This document shows positions 28,435 through 37,212 of a stretch of DNA of 64,000 bases, piece after piece. Numbering within the stretch: the first letter of the stretch is position 1; every line of letters starts with the position of its first letter. Made by a program: the position numbers and the translations under genes. Source of the stretch: Proteus columbae (lineage in GTDB: Bacteria > Pseudomonadota > Gammaproteobacteria > Enterobacterales > Enterobacteriaceae); contig NZ_NGVR01000011.1 of NCBI RefSeq assembly GCF_002777965.1, positions 80,204-144,203 of the forward strand, given 5' to 3'. Under the pieces are notes generated by a model that was not told where the DNA came from, ran no database searches, and saw nothing but the letters and a program-made list of their open reading frames with translations.

Positions 28435-28443
28435 GCGACTTTC

Positions 28444-29454
28444 CTATTTTTTCAAAGCTTCAAGACGCGCTTTTGCGTCACTGTTTTGTGAGTCATGATT
28501 TAGAACCGCTTCGTACCAATAAATAGCCGTTTCTTTGTCTGCACTAAAGCAGCCTTGTGTGGATGCGGTTTCTGGATCGTATTCACGAGCATAATTCAGC
28601 GCGATTTCAACATCACCTGCTTGTGCTTTATAAGCATATAAGCGCTGAGCAACATCACATTGATTGTTCTGTTTTGCGAGTGAGATCGTTGCAAGGATAG
28701 TTTTGCTATCTGGTTGGCTTTGTATGCAACTTTGTACAAAGGCTAATGCAGTACCCGATTTCATGTTTTCAACACTACACACACTTGGGGTTGCGGGTTC
28801 TGGTGTCGGTTGTGGTGCAGGCTCGCCAGCAGGATTACCTCTTAATAAGAAGAACCATGTTAAGACACCCGCTAAAATTAAGATCAAAATAATGGCTAAA
28901 ATTAAGCCAATTTTTGATTTTTTCGGCGCGGGTGGTGTTGGTCGCTGTGGCGGTTCATCTACTTTAATTTCAGGGATAATCGGCTCTGGTTCTTCAGATT
29001 CAATTTTGATAGGTTCTGGCTCTGGTGGCGCTTCTTCAACAATAGGCGCTGGCGGAACAGGCTGATTATCTAATGTTGCTGTTGATTTTAATGCTTCACT
29101 TTGACCTTGCGCTTGTGAGGCTAATACGCCATCACGGATACGTAATCGCCCGATATCTTGTGTTTCATTATCGTCTTTTAACGTAAATTGATATGCCATT
29201 TGTAAGTTGCTAACGAGGGGATCAACCAACGTTTTATCAAGAACGATTTGATAACCGTCATCAGCATCTTCAAGTGAAAGCTGGTGGAAAAAGGCATTAC
29301 CTACCCATTCCCCTTTATCATTTAAGAAATAGCGATCTTGGTTACGCTGAATGCTTAAATAAACGGGGGAAGCGTCACCGTCCCAATTACGAATACTTAA
29401 TACCGCAAAGCCGGGACGAGCAGGTTGTACGGGTTTTAATTCTGGGTTAAACAC
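28444..29454 (-). CDS. Bitopic membrane protein in the Srf operon
   Basis: 336 residues, function unknown. Cytoplasmic N-terminal beta-rich domain (about 1-125), a proline/glutamate linker (about 131-178), one membrane helix (about 181-204, preceded by PKKSK so N-inside), a short PxPEP linker and a periplasmic helical repeat domain with four cysteines resembling Sel1/TPR repeats (ALNYAREYDP, AIYWYEAVLNHD). It shares the plan cytoplasmic domain - helix - proline-rich periplasmic segment with SrfA and with the vWA protein at 37213. It lies three bases after srfC. Confidence 0.72.
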   Translation of the reverse strand: MFNPELKPVQPARPGFAVLSIRNWDGDASPVYLSIQRNQDRYFLNDKGEWVGNAFFHQLSLEDADDGYQIVLDKTLVDPLVSNLQMAYQFTLKDDNETQDIGRLRIRDGVLASQAQGQSEALKSTATLDNQPVPPAPIVEEAPPEPEPIKIESEEPEPIIPEIKVDEPPQRPTPPAPKKSKIGLILAIILILILAGVLTWFFLLRGNPAGEPAPQPTPEPATPSVCSVENMKSGTALAFVQSCIQSQPDSKTILATISLAKQNNQCDVAQRLYAYKAQAGDVEIALNYAREYDPETASTQGCFSADKETAIYWYEAVLNHDSQNSDAKARLEALKK

Positions 29455-29457
29455 GAA

Positions 29458-32172
29458 TTATGACTCCACGACGGATGATTTCATGGTTTGAATTATTTGG
29501 CCTAATAGTGCGTTTTGTTCAGCACTGATCTCTCTTCCCGCAGAATGCCCCGCATTCTCAGTAATAATCGCTGATAAAGCGATAAGCCAATCAATCACAA
29601 ATAAAAGGGTGTAGTTAACAGGGTTGGTAGGTAAGCGGACTAAACGCTCATCATCACCCCATTGCACGCTAGTGTTATCGGGTCTTTCAAAGATTTTATG
29701 ACCGACATTGATTTTGCTATCTGGCTTCTCAACACCGTTATCTTTGAAATTAAACCAAGTAATAAAATCACCCAGTACATTATAAACACGAGATGATTGC
29801 TGTTCGGCTAAGTCATCACGACGAGCAATGGCTTCAGTCCCAGCAAGGGTTTTCAACATGCGTTGTTCAACACCTAGGCGATTAATCGCCGTGATAAGCT
29901 CATCAACTAACAGCACCATAATTTCTTGGTCAATACCCAAATAGGTTAACAAGGTATTGTTATCAGGCAGGCTACGCAGATGATTTATCCATAATGCCAT
30001 CACTTTTTTAGGATAGGTCACTTCATTGCCGTGACCTTTAGGGGCTTCATTTTCTTCTGGCTCTAGAGAAATTGGCGCATCGCTAAAGAGATCGAAAGTT
30101 GGTTGCTCCATAGCCGCGAAGGCAGAAACTGGCGCTTGAGTCGCTTTTTTATTATCTGAAAGCGTCTCAATAACCTCTTTTTCTTGCATATACAGGTCGT
30201 AGAGTGATTTGCGAGAAGGCAACAGGTAATCCAGTAAAGCACCTTGTAAATAAGGGCGACTTTGCATAAAGCGTAAAATAGTGGCTGCGTTACGGCGTTT
30301 GACTTGAAGCTCTTCTTCACCACCTGATTGATACCATTTTTCAAGATGATGACCGATTAAATCACGTTGAATTTCTTGCAATTGCTCACTAATACGTTCA
30401 AGTTTCAGTGATTTTAACGCCACGGTTTCAAGGTAGTCGGCAAGGCGTTGCATACCGCCATCGTTAAGCGACAACATTGCATCCCATGCTTGGTCTGGCT
30501 CACGAATATAGCGTTGGACAGTTTCGTCTTCAGCAAAGGTTTTTTTCATCAGATGTAACTGTGAAACACTGTCCTCGTTTAAGACAGTCTCTTTGCCATT
30601 ACTGATTTGAATAAATGGGGTAGGTACACCCGGTTTACGCACTAAGAAAGTGTTATTAAAGGCTTCACCATTGATCCAATCTGATGACATCCATTCATAT
30701 TGACCAAAGCGCTCTAACATGGCCATTTTGATCATGCCACCTTTACCCCATGATTGGCGTAATAACGCTTCATTCATGGTTAAAGAGTTGGTAATACGCA
30801 TATCAAACATGGTCATTGCCCAAATTAAACCAGAAGGGCGTTTAGCGCGCGTTAATGCATCTTTACCTTGTGTGTTATTGATCCACTCTGTGAGGACAGC
30901 ACCAACTTCTTTCACATCTGATTGTTTGTTTGATGCAGTACACACCACTAACACATTCATCTCTTGGTTATCGGTATAACGCTCAAACAGATAGGCAACT
31001 TTACCGCGAAGAATGAGCTGTGCCAGAGGGTTAGCACTGTCATCGTTGACCTGACGACGTACATCTGCCATGGTTTCAACGCCTAAACGACCGCGATAGC
31101 CCGGAAAATCGAGTAGCTCAACGTGTTCAAACAGGGCTTTACTTGGCGCATCTAATAACGGAACGACTAACTCAACGGTCAGTGCAGTTAACTCTGCTAA
31201 CGAAAGGGTAACAGGAGCATCAATACGATCGCCATGAACAGGACAAATGCTTATCTGGCTATCATTGGCAGTATTGAGACGCTCTAGCATATCCACGTTC
31301 ATGATACTGTCTTCTTGTACTAACTCGCCGTCTTGCTCTTTGACTAAAGATGAGAGCGGAGCCAAAACAAGAGATGCATTACCTAAAGAGGCAAGTGTGG
31401 TACTAAAACGTTGATAAGCGGATGTCAGCTCTGCAATATCGCCCCATAAAACAGAAAAGAGCTTAGCGCGTTGCGCAATACTGAGATAAGGCGCTAATTC
31501 AATTGCTTTAGGCCAATAGGTTGCCGCCAATTTTTTCTGGCTTTTTTCCGCATGGCGTTGCAGATAATCCCATAATGAAACAACATCATCATGAGTAATA
31601 CCAGCAACAGGCGTGGCGCTGCATTGTGTGCTTAATGAACTGATTAAACGAGAAATTTTCTCGTCATCTAATTCAAATTCAATTTTTTCCTGATTAAAGT
31701 CATACAGGTAAGCATTGGCGAGAATCTTAACTATCTCAATTTCGCTGAAAAGATGTAGCTCGACAGGAAACGCTTGCGTACCTTTTGTGGTGCTGCGACT
31801 AAAGCGAGTGACTAAACCCGTTGCCTCTTTGCCACCACCAGGCGGGTTAATGTGGTCGATAAAATCAAGGGTTTTACCTGACATGCTCGTTCTTAATCGA
31901 CCTTCTTGCCCTGCGGCAAGCGCTGAAATCAGGTACGATTTTCCTGCCTGAGACAGACCAAAAAAGCCCACAGACATTGGGCGTTGGGTTGCTAAGCTGA
32001 GATTTTTCGCCATATTACGGCTACGACGCAGGCGATAGATAAGGCTATCGGCTTCGGTGTTTAAACGAGGTGCATTACCTCTTACTGCCGTTACCCAATC
32101 AATGGCTTTACCTGCGCCTTGATAAATGGCATCCCATTTGGCTGTTAACTGTTTTTCATCCATCATATTCAT
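29458..32172 (-). CDS. srfC: SrfC-like putative P-loop GTPase
   Basis: 904 residues, soluble, resembling the putative virulence factor SrfC family. Walker A GLSQAGKS (72-79) is followed by a possible switch I threonine region (GGGKEATGLVTRFS) and a G3-like D355-FPG motif in LLDFPGYRGRLG, the pattern of dynamin-like GTPases; GTP hydrolysis is inferred from this. The rest is mostly helical with no membrane segment. In Salmonella srfABC were named as SsrB-regulated factors; their biochemical role is not established. Its ATG overlaps the srfB stop by four bases (ATGA). Confidence 0.8.
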   Translation of the reverse strand: MNMMDEKQLTAKWDAIYQGAGKAIDWVTAVRGNAPRLNTEADSLIYRLRRSRNMAKNLSLATQRPMSVGFFGLSQAGKSYLISALAAGQEGRLRTSMSGKTLDFIDHINPPGGGKEATGLVTRFSRSTTKGTQAFPVELHLFSEIEIVKILANAYLYDFNQEKIEFELDDEKISRLISSLSTQCSATPVAGITHDDVVSLWDYLQRHAEKSQKKLAATYWPKAIELAPYLSIAQRAKLFSVLWGDIAELTSAYQRFSTTLASLGNASLVLAPLSSLVKEQDGELVQEDSIMNVDMLERLNTANDSQISICPVHGDRIDAPVTLSLAELTALTVELVVPLLDAPSKALFEHVELLDFPGYRGRLGVETMADVRRQVNDDSANPLAQLILRGKVAYLFERYTDNQEMNVLVVCTASNKQSDVKEVGAVLTEWINNTQGKDALTRAKRPSGLIWAMTMFDMRITNSLTMNEALLRQSWGKGGMIKMAMLERFGQYEWMSSDWINGEAFNNTFLVRKPGVPTPFIQISNGKETVLNEDSVSQLHLMKKTFAEDETVQRYIREPDQAWDAMLSLNDGGMQRLADYLETVALKSLKLERISEQLQEIQRDLIGHHLEKWYQSGGEEELQVKRRNAATILRFMQSRPYLQGALLDYLLPSRKSLYDLYMQEKEVIETLSDNKKATQAPVSAFAAMEQPTFDLFSDAPISLEPEENEAPKGHGNEVTYPKKVMALWINHLRSLPDNNTLLTYLGIDQEIMVLLVDELITAINRLGVEQRMLKTLAGTEAIARRDDLAEQQSSRVYNVLGDFITWFNFKDNGVEKPDSKINVGHKIFERPDNTSVQWGDDERLVRLPTNPVNYTLLFVIDWLIALSAIITENAGHSAGREISAEQNALLGQIIQTMKSSVVES

Positions 32173-35153
32173 TTACCTAATACACTCCCGCTATCCAGCC
32201 AATAGGATGTTTCACCAATACCACTATCTGCTAACGTATTGAGTTTGAAACTTAAACCGTTCTTATTAACGCCACCTTTGCCATTAATAAGCTCCATCTC
32301 TTCAATACGTAATTTTTCAGATTTATTGTCATCATTATGGCCGGAGGCACCTCTTTCTTCTCCCAGTTTGATATGCAATACGCTGTCTTCTTGGCTAAGT
32401 TGCTGTGCCAATTTCGGATTTTTAATGCGTAAGGTATAAAGTGGAGACGCTGGCCAACGGGCATTATCTAATTGACGGAAACCTAAGCGTATTCCGCCTC
32501 TGACTTCAAAATAGGTATCAGGATCAGGCTCAAATTTATCCTGAATATCACGGTAGTAAACGTCATTATCGGAAATAGTGTTGTTGTTATCCAACATTCC
32601 TAAATAACGTACTGTTGAGTAAGTTTTAAAGTTACCTGTCGAGAAGTAGAAGTTGAGCAAACGTGCATTTTCAGCCATTAAACACAACATCGCACCGACT
32701 GCCGCGGTTGATTTTGGATCGTCAATACGGCCTTTTTTGTTGAATGGATACCAACCCCCTGTTTTGTAGCCATGTAATGGCAGAATACGAGAAGGCGGTA
32801 CAGGCTGTAATACTTTTAATAGTGCTTGAATACCCGGTAAACGAGAAGGGCGACCCGTCAGCAGTAAAACATCACAAGAGTAGTAATAAAGCACTTCACA
32901 CAGCGCTTTTAAACTACGTGTGATATTAATACGTTCACCTGAGATAAATTCAGCGTGCAGTTGCGCAAAGTTAATTTGTACAGGCACATTTAAAATGGAG
33001 AAGCTTTCGCCACCACCGAGCTCTTTATTGGTTGCGTCATCAATATAACGACGTACATGTTCTGTCGGTAGAACGTTAAGTAACTCACCAAAAGTACTGT
33101 TAATGCCTTCATGAGGAACTAATGGATCGTAGTTTTCATATTGGCTTAAAATATTTAACCCAATCGGATTAAAGATTTGTAGGGTAAGCTGTTGGCGCAA
33201 CACTTGTTGCCCCGCATCTAAACCTTCACTCCCAAAAAGAGAAGACATCAGCGCATCAGCATCAGAAATACCCGCATCCGTTAATGCTGTGCGTAATGCA
33301 GGCAATACACAAATCTGGATGATATCTAATAAAATATCATCACCTGCAATTTTGAATCCTTCACGGAATAACTGTGTTGGAATAATTTTAACGTTGCTAC
33401 CGGTACCTGTATCCAGTTTATAGCGAGTGATAACGAGATCGGTTGTTCCGCCACCAATATCAATTGAGGCAATCTTTAATGTGCTATCACCCGTTAATGC
33501 GCGGTTATCTTCCCGCACTTGGCTGGCAAAAAAGGCTTCAGTACGCTCACCAAATTTAATTTGTGTTTCGTTGTAGAGGTAAACTAGCTGACCACAAGTG
33601 GCTTCATCCCATTTCACATGGATGTTTGGCATCGGTATACGACATTGCGCATCTTTACCATCAAAACGCAGTTTTTCGTCGGTTGGGTCCCAATTCATTG
33701 CTTTCCAAATTAGCCCTAATGCGTTTTCCATGCACGTTTCAAAAATAGCGCGCTCTGGTTTTGGCATTGCAGGTGGAATAGTTAAAATGATATTGCGCAA
33801 TTGACGAGGCGCACTTGCGTGACTCATTTTAAGACGTTGAGCTGGGCTGTTCATTTGTGTTAATGCCTGCGCTAACACTTCGGTTAACATCATGGTCATT
33901 AATGAACTGCGAGTATAGTTTGGCGTAAATACTGGCATGCGAAAGTCTGGCTCTAAACGGAATAACGGTTCACCGTGATCGTTTAAAAGATAAGTCATCG
34001 GTACAGCAGTCGCCAGTGGCTCTCTGTCTGTTTGACCAAAAGAGCGACTAAAGCGCCAACCCGGAGAATACGGCGAGTCATCCCATAAATAGCGTTTAGG
34101 GCTTGAAATACCCGTTGAGCCTTCAGTACCTAAGCGTTGCGCTGCCATGCGATTGGCTTCAGGGCCAACGCGACCAATGGTAGGCCACATAAAGGCATTG
34201 TTTCGACCGCTATTAACTGAAAAATCTTGTTTACCAAATTCCGCTTGCGCAAATTCAACACGGCTTTCAAATGGTTCATTATAGATTTGATAAGGGTGGC
34301 TGAGATCACGCAGCGTCATTTCATAGAGTTGCGTTAACCCTTTGTTATCATTGATGTGATCTTCAATTAAGATCCCACAGGTACGTGAGTTACCCACATC
34401 AAGAATAAGGTCAACTTCAATCGCTGGCTCTTGCGGTTTGGTTTCGTTAATTTTGATTTCAGGTAAGCGGAGTTTCTCACCTAAGATATTGAGTAAATTG
34501 AGATAATGTGCCTGATGTTGAAACTCTTTGAGCGCATCTTCAAGTTCATCATGGTACATTTTGGTCACAGCCAGCGCTCTTTCGCTAAAGACTTCCTTTA
34601 ACCAACCATCAATCCATGGTGTTTCAAGGAAGTTCTCAACTTCATAGCCTAAATAGGCCAGCGCAAAAGCAACACCTGAGCGAACATCTTCTTCGTTTGG
34701 TGCCAGATAAGCTGTATTAGTGCGATTCGGCTCAATTCGAGTATCAAATGCCACAACAACGCGGTGTGTATGTCCATCTTCATCTGGTTCTGGCAGTTGA
34801 TGGAACATCATTCTTACCCAGTTATCAGGGCCTTGAGAGAATGCGCGTGGTGGATTAAAACGGAAAAATGGCACGGGTAGCCATGTGTCATTTAATAGCG
34901 TTAATGACTCTTCAAGAGAGAAGCTAAATTCAGCTTCTCTCGGTGTTTGAGGCTGATTTTTAGGTGCAGGATAAAGATAGTTATCGTCTCGTTCATTATA
35001 GATGAGTCGCATTAACGGGCCGTTTTCGCCTTTTTTAACAAACTCACCGTACTCTTTGCGCTGTGGTAGCTTAAAGCCAAAATCCAGAAACTGAATATTA
35101 CTGTCTCGGATAAGGGTAATTTTATCTTTATAATCGGTCAGTGGCGCTAACAT
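32169..35153 (-). CDS. srfB: SrfB-like actin/Hsp70-fold ATPase
   Basis: 994 residues, soluble, SrfB family. Three sequences mark an actin/Hsp70 nucleotide fold: phosphate-1 LDVGNSRTCG (251-260), phosphate-2 SIDIGGGTTDLVI (563-575) and adenosine motif LLLTGRPSRLPGI (763-775). An N-terminal region of about 240 residues precedes the fold. By analogy with other members of the fold it could polymerise or act as an ATP-driven switch; no function is proven. It follows srfA by three bases, in the order srfA-srfB-srfC seen in Salmonella. Confidence 0.85.
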   Translation of the reverse strand: MLAPLTDYKDKITLIRDSNIQFLDFGFKLPQRKEYGEFVKKGENGPLMRLIYNERDDNYLYPAPKNQPQTPREAEFSFSLEESLTLLNDTWLPVPFFRFNPPRAFSQGPDNWVRMMFHQLPEPDEDGHTHRVVVAFDTRIEPNRTNTAYLAPNEEDVRSGVAFALAYLGYEVENFLETPWIDGWLKEVFSERALAVTKMYHDELEDALKEFQHQAHYLNLLNILGEKLRLPEIKINETKPQEPAIEVDLILDVGNSRTCGILIEDHINDNKGLTQLYEMTLRDLSHPYQIYNEPFESRVEFAQAEFGKQDFSVNSGRNNAFMWPTIGRVGPEANRMAAQRLGTEGSTGISSPKRYLWDDSPYSPGWRFSRSFGQTDREPLATAVPMTYLLNDHGEPLFRLEPDFRMPVFTPNYTRSSLMTMMLTEVLAQALTQMNSPAQRLKMSHASAPRQLRNIILTIPPAMPKPERAIFETCMENALGLIWKAMNWDPTDEKLRFDGKDAQCRIPMPNIHVKWDEATCGQLVYLYNETQIKFGERTEAFFASQVREDNRALTGDSTLKIASIDIGGGTTDLVITRYKLDTGTGSNVKIIPTQLFREGFKIAGDDILLDIIQICVLPALRTALTDAGISDADALMSSLFGSEGLDAGQQVLRQQLTLQIFNPIGLNILSQYENYDPLVPHEGINSTFGELLNVLPTEHVRRYIDDATNKELGGGESFSILNVPVQINFAQLHAEFISGERINITRSLKALCEVLYYYSCDVLLLTGRPSRLPGIQALLKVLQPVPPSRILPLHGYKTGGWYPFNKKGRIDDPKSTAAVGAMLCLMAENARLLNFYFSTGNFKTYSTVRYLGMLDNNNTISDNDVYYRDIQDKFEPDPDTYFEVRGGIRLGFRQLDNARWPASPLYTLRIKNPKLAQQLSQEDSVLHIKLGEERGASGHNDDNKSEKLRIEEMELINGKGGVNKNGLSFKLNTLADSGIGETSYWLDSGSVLGK

Positions 35154-35156
35154 GAA

Positions 35157-36641
35157 TTAGTTATTCTCCCGCTTCATTGATAATGGGAATGGCTGATTGT
35201 TTTCATATTTCCCTTGGCAATCAGCAATATTTTGGCTTCCTGGTTGACAGATAATATTTGGCATCAAATAGTTTGAACCATCACTACACAGAGCTTGACC
35301 TTGGTTATTAATATTTAATCCGCCTTGATTAACGGCTGCATTGACAGGTGCTTTGCAGGTCACGCCATCACTGCGTGTCATGACGACTTGTCCTTTACCA
35401 TTATCAATTTGGTAATTCAGGCTCAGTGGTTTACCTGTTTTTTGATCTTGAATTCCTGCTCCTGCTTTCCATTGACCATTTAGGAATTGAGTTGAGCCAT
35501 TCGCTAACGCATTCGCAGGAATGGTCAGTGGTGTTGTGTTATCTGCTGTCACAGGTGGTGTGACATCTGGTGGTGCATTGGGATCAACCGGAGAGTTAGG
35601 CGTGTTGCTCTCATTTCCCGTATTTGGGGTGTTATCTGTTTTCGGTTGCTCATTTTGTGCAGCCGGATCAACTGGCGGTACATTCGGTTGTTGCGCATCT
35701 TCAGGCAATGTTCCTTCAGGCAATGCACCTTGGTTATTGTCTGTTTGAGGATCAACCACAGGCAAACCCGTATTAGGATCAACCACTGTGCTGTTACCGT
35801 CAGTGCCATTTATCACATTTCCATTCGCATCTACAGTACCTAATGTTCCAGTGTGAACAGTGCCTGTTGGCACACCGACTGTGTGACTGTTAGTAACCAC
35901 AGTAGGGACTTTCGGCTTTTCAAGCGTAGGATCTGGCAATTTAGGCGCTTCAATATTTGGCGTTTTAATATCGACCGTAGGTAACGCTGGCGTTGAGAAA
36001 CAGCCTCTTAAAAAGAAAATAGCGAGTAGAAGCAATAATAAAGGTAACAGCCACCATAAGAAACGCCACCAAGGGCGCTTAGTGTCCGTAATGATGACTT
36101 TTTCTTGTGCTGGTGGAACCGCTGTTGATGTTGGTGCGATTGGCGCAGCAACTGGCTTTAAGCAAGCGACAGGGTCAACTCTAAGTTGTTGATTGGCGCT
36201 GACAAACCCCCAAAAGGTAATGATTGGCTGTCCATCAACAATAAAAATATGGTTTTCGTCAGGAAATTGGATAGTTTTACTGAGCAGGGCACCAAAAAGC
36301 TGACTTTCTTTATTTCCAGCCCTTTGCTGCTCTTGTTCGCTAAAGGCGATTAAATCATCTTGATTCTTTTTTAGTAGCGCATAAGCGGCAGTACGCTCTT
36401 CTTCTGAAGCCGCAGACCAAGGAATAACAGAGCCGTCAATCGGTGAATACCAGTCAATGCGTTCGCCAGTTTCATTTGGCTGAGGAATAGCAAGACATTG
36501 AGAAATATGTGCCTTTCCTCTTAAACGCAGAGTTTCACGCAACTGCAGTGCTGAGATATAAACAGCCTGTCCATTTTCTCCCATAGGGAGGTAACTTTCT
36601 AATTTACCACTTCGTAAGAATGCTTTATTCACGACGATCAT
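35157..36641 (-). CDS. srfA: SrfA-like bitopic membrane protein
   Basis: 494 residues: cytoplasmic N-terminal domain (about 1-160) with DWYSPIDG (63-70) and IFIVDGQPIITFW (132-144), one membrane helix (about 193-215, preceded by KRPWWR, so C-terminus outside), then a periplasmic stretch rich in P, T, N and D and a C-terminal domain with cysteine pairs (GVTCKAP, GQALCSD, NIICQPG, ADCQG). The ATG at 36641 is preferred; a TTG 12 bases upstream is the alternative, and neither has a strong ribosome site. First gene of the nine-gene operon. Paralogous in its N-terminal half to the vWA protein at 37213. Confidence 0.75.
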   Translation of the reverse strand: MIVVNKAFLRSGKLESYLPMGENGQAVYISALQLRETLRLRGKAHISQCLAIPQPNETGERIDWYSPIDGSVIPWSAASEEERTAAYALLKKNQDDLIAFSEQEQQRAGNKESQLFGALLSKTIQFPDENHIFIVDGQPIITFWGFVSANQQLRVDPVACLKPVAAPIAPTSTAVPPAQEKVIITDTKRPWWRFLWWLLPLLLLLLAIFFLRGCFSTPALPTVDIKTPNIEAPKLPDPTLEKPKVPTVVTNSHTVGVPTGTVHTGTLGTVDANGNVINGTDGNSTVVDPNTGLPVVDPQTDNNQGALPEGTLPEDAQQPNVPPVDPAAQNEQPKTDNTPNTGNESNTPNSPVDPNAPPDVTPPVTADNTTPLTIPANALANGSTQFLNGQWKAGAGIQDQKTGKPLSLNYQIDNGKGQVVMTRSDGVTCKAPVNAAVNQGGLNINNQGQALCSDGSNYLMPNIICQPGSQNIADCQGKYENNQPFPLSMKRENN

Positions 36642-37003
36642 TCCGCTAGGCAAGATTATCTATGGGTAAGTTGGCTTATCCGTAAATAGGCTTTAAGGCT
36701 AAAAATAAAGATACAAAATTGATATACATTTTATATTATCAGAAATTGGGTGTCTATCTAGCGGATTATTTAGGGTTGATTAACTGATTATTATTAAAGG
36801 CTTTTTTATTTTTCTTGAGTGAAAGAGGGAATATTAAGATAACGATTATGATAATTAAATAATGACGTTACAGGTTGCGCTATATTTTCTTAAATATATG
36901 GATTAAATCACCGAGATATTGAGTTTTACATTAAAAAATAATGAAATAGAAGAAAAAAAAGACAAAATATAAAAGAATAAACTATTAATGATCATCTAAC
37001 TGT

Positions 37004-37019
37004 TGTGATAATAATCACA
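37004..37019. promoter_or_regulatory. Perfect CRP-type site upstream of srfA
   Basis: TGTGA-TAATAA-TCACA, all ten consensus positions, inside a larger perfect palindrome TTGTGAT-AATA-ATCACAA (37003-37020). It lies 363 bases upstream of the srfA ATG, so it would act on a distant start or as a remote element. A minus-strand TATATT at 36966-36971 could be a -10 at a spacing intermediate between the usual classes. Confidence 0.6.
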
Positions 37020-37151
37020 AAATAGGTTTATTTTGAATAATGAGGAAATAAAAAAAGGAAAAAATACCTAATTAAGGAATGCTCTTAAATAGATAAGATA
37101 TAGAGCTTGTCAACTTCAATATAATAATAAAATACACGTCATACGTGAAAA

Positions 37152-37187
37152 AATTCACCCTCAATGTGAAACCAAAGAGGGTGAATT
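37152..37187 (-). terminator. Terminator of the bitopic vWA gene
   Basis: Perfect 11-bp stem AATTCACCCTC (37152-37162) and GAGGGTGAATT (37177-37187); on the minus strand it runs into TTTTTTCACG. It separates the vWA gene from the srfA operon, so the two are distinct transcripts. Confidence 0.9.
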
Positions 37188-37212
37188 AAATATTAGAAAC
37201 AGTAATCAATCA

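Larger units (their letters stand above)
36642..37212. other. Long AT-rich control region upstream of srfA
   Basis: About 570 bases, roughly three-quarters A+T, with no plausible gene on either strand. It contains the terminator of the upstream vWA gene (37152-37187) and a perfect CRP-type palindrome at 37004-37019. The promoter of srfA must lie here; a leader of up to 300 bases is possible. Strong AT bias and long A and T runs suggest an H-NS-silenced region. Confidence 0.5.
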
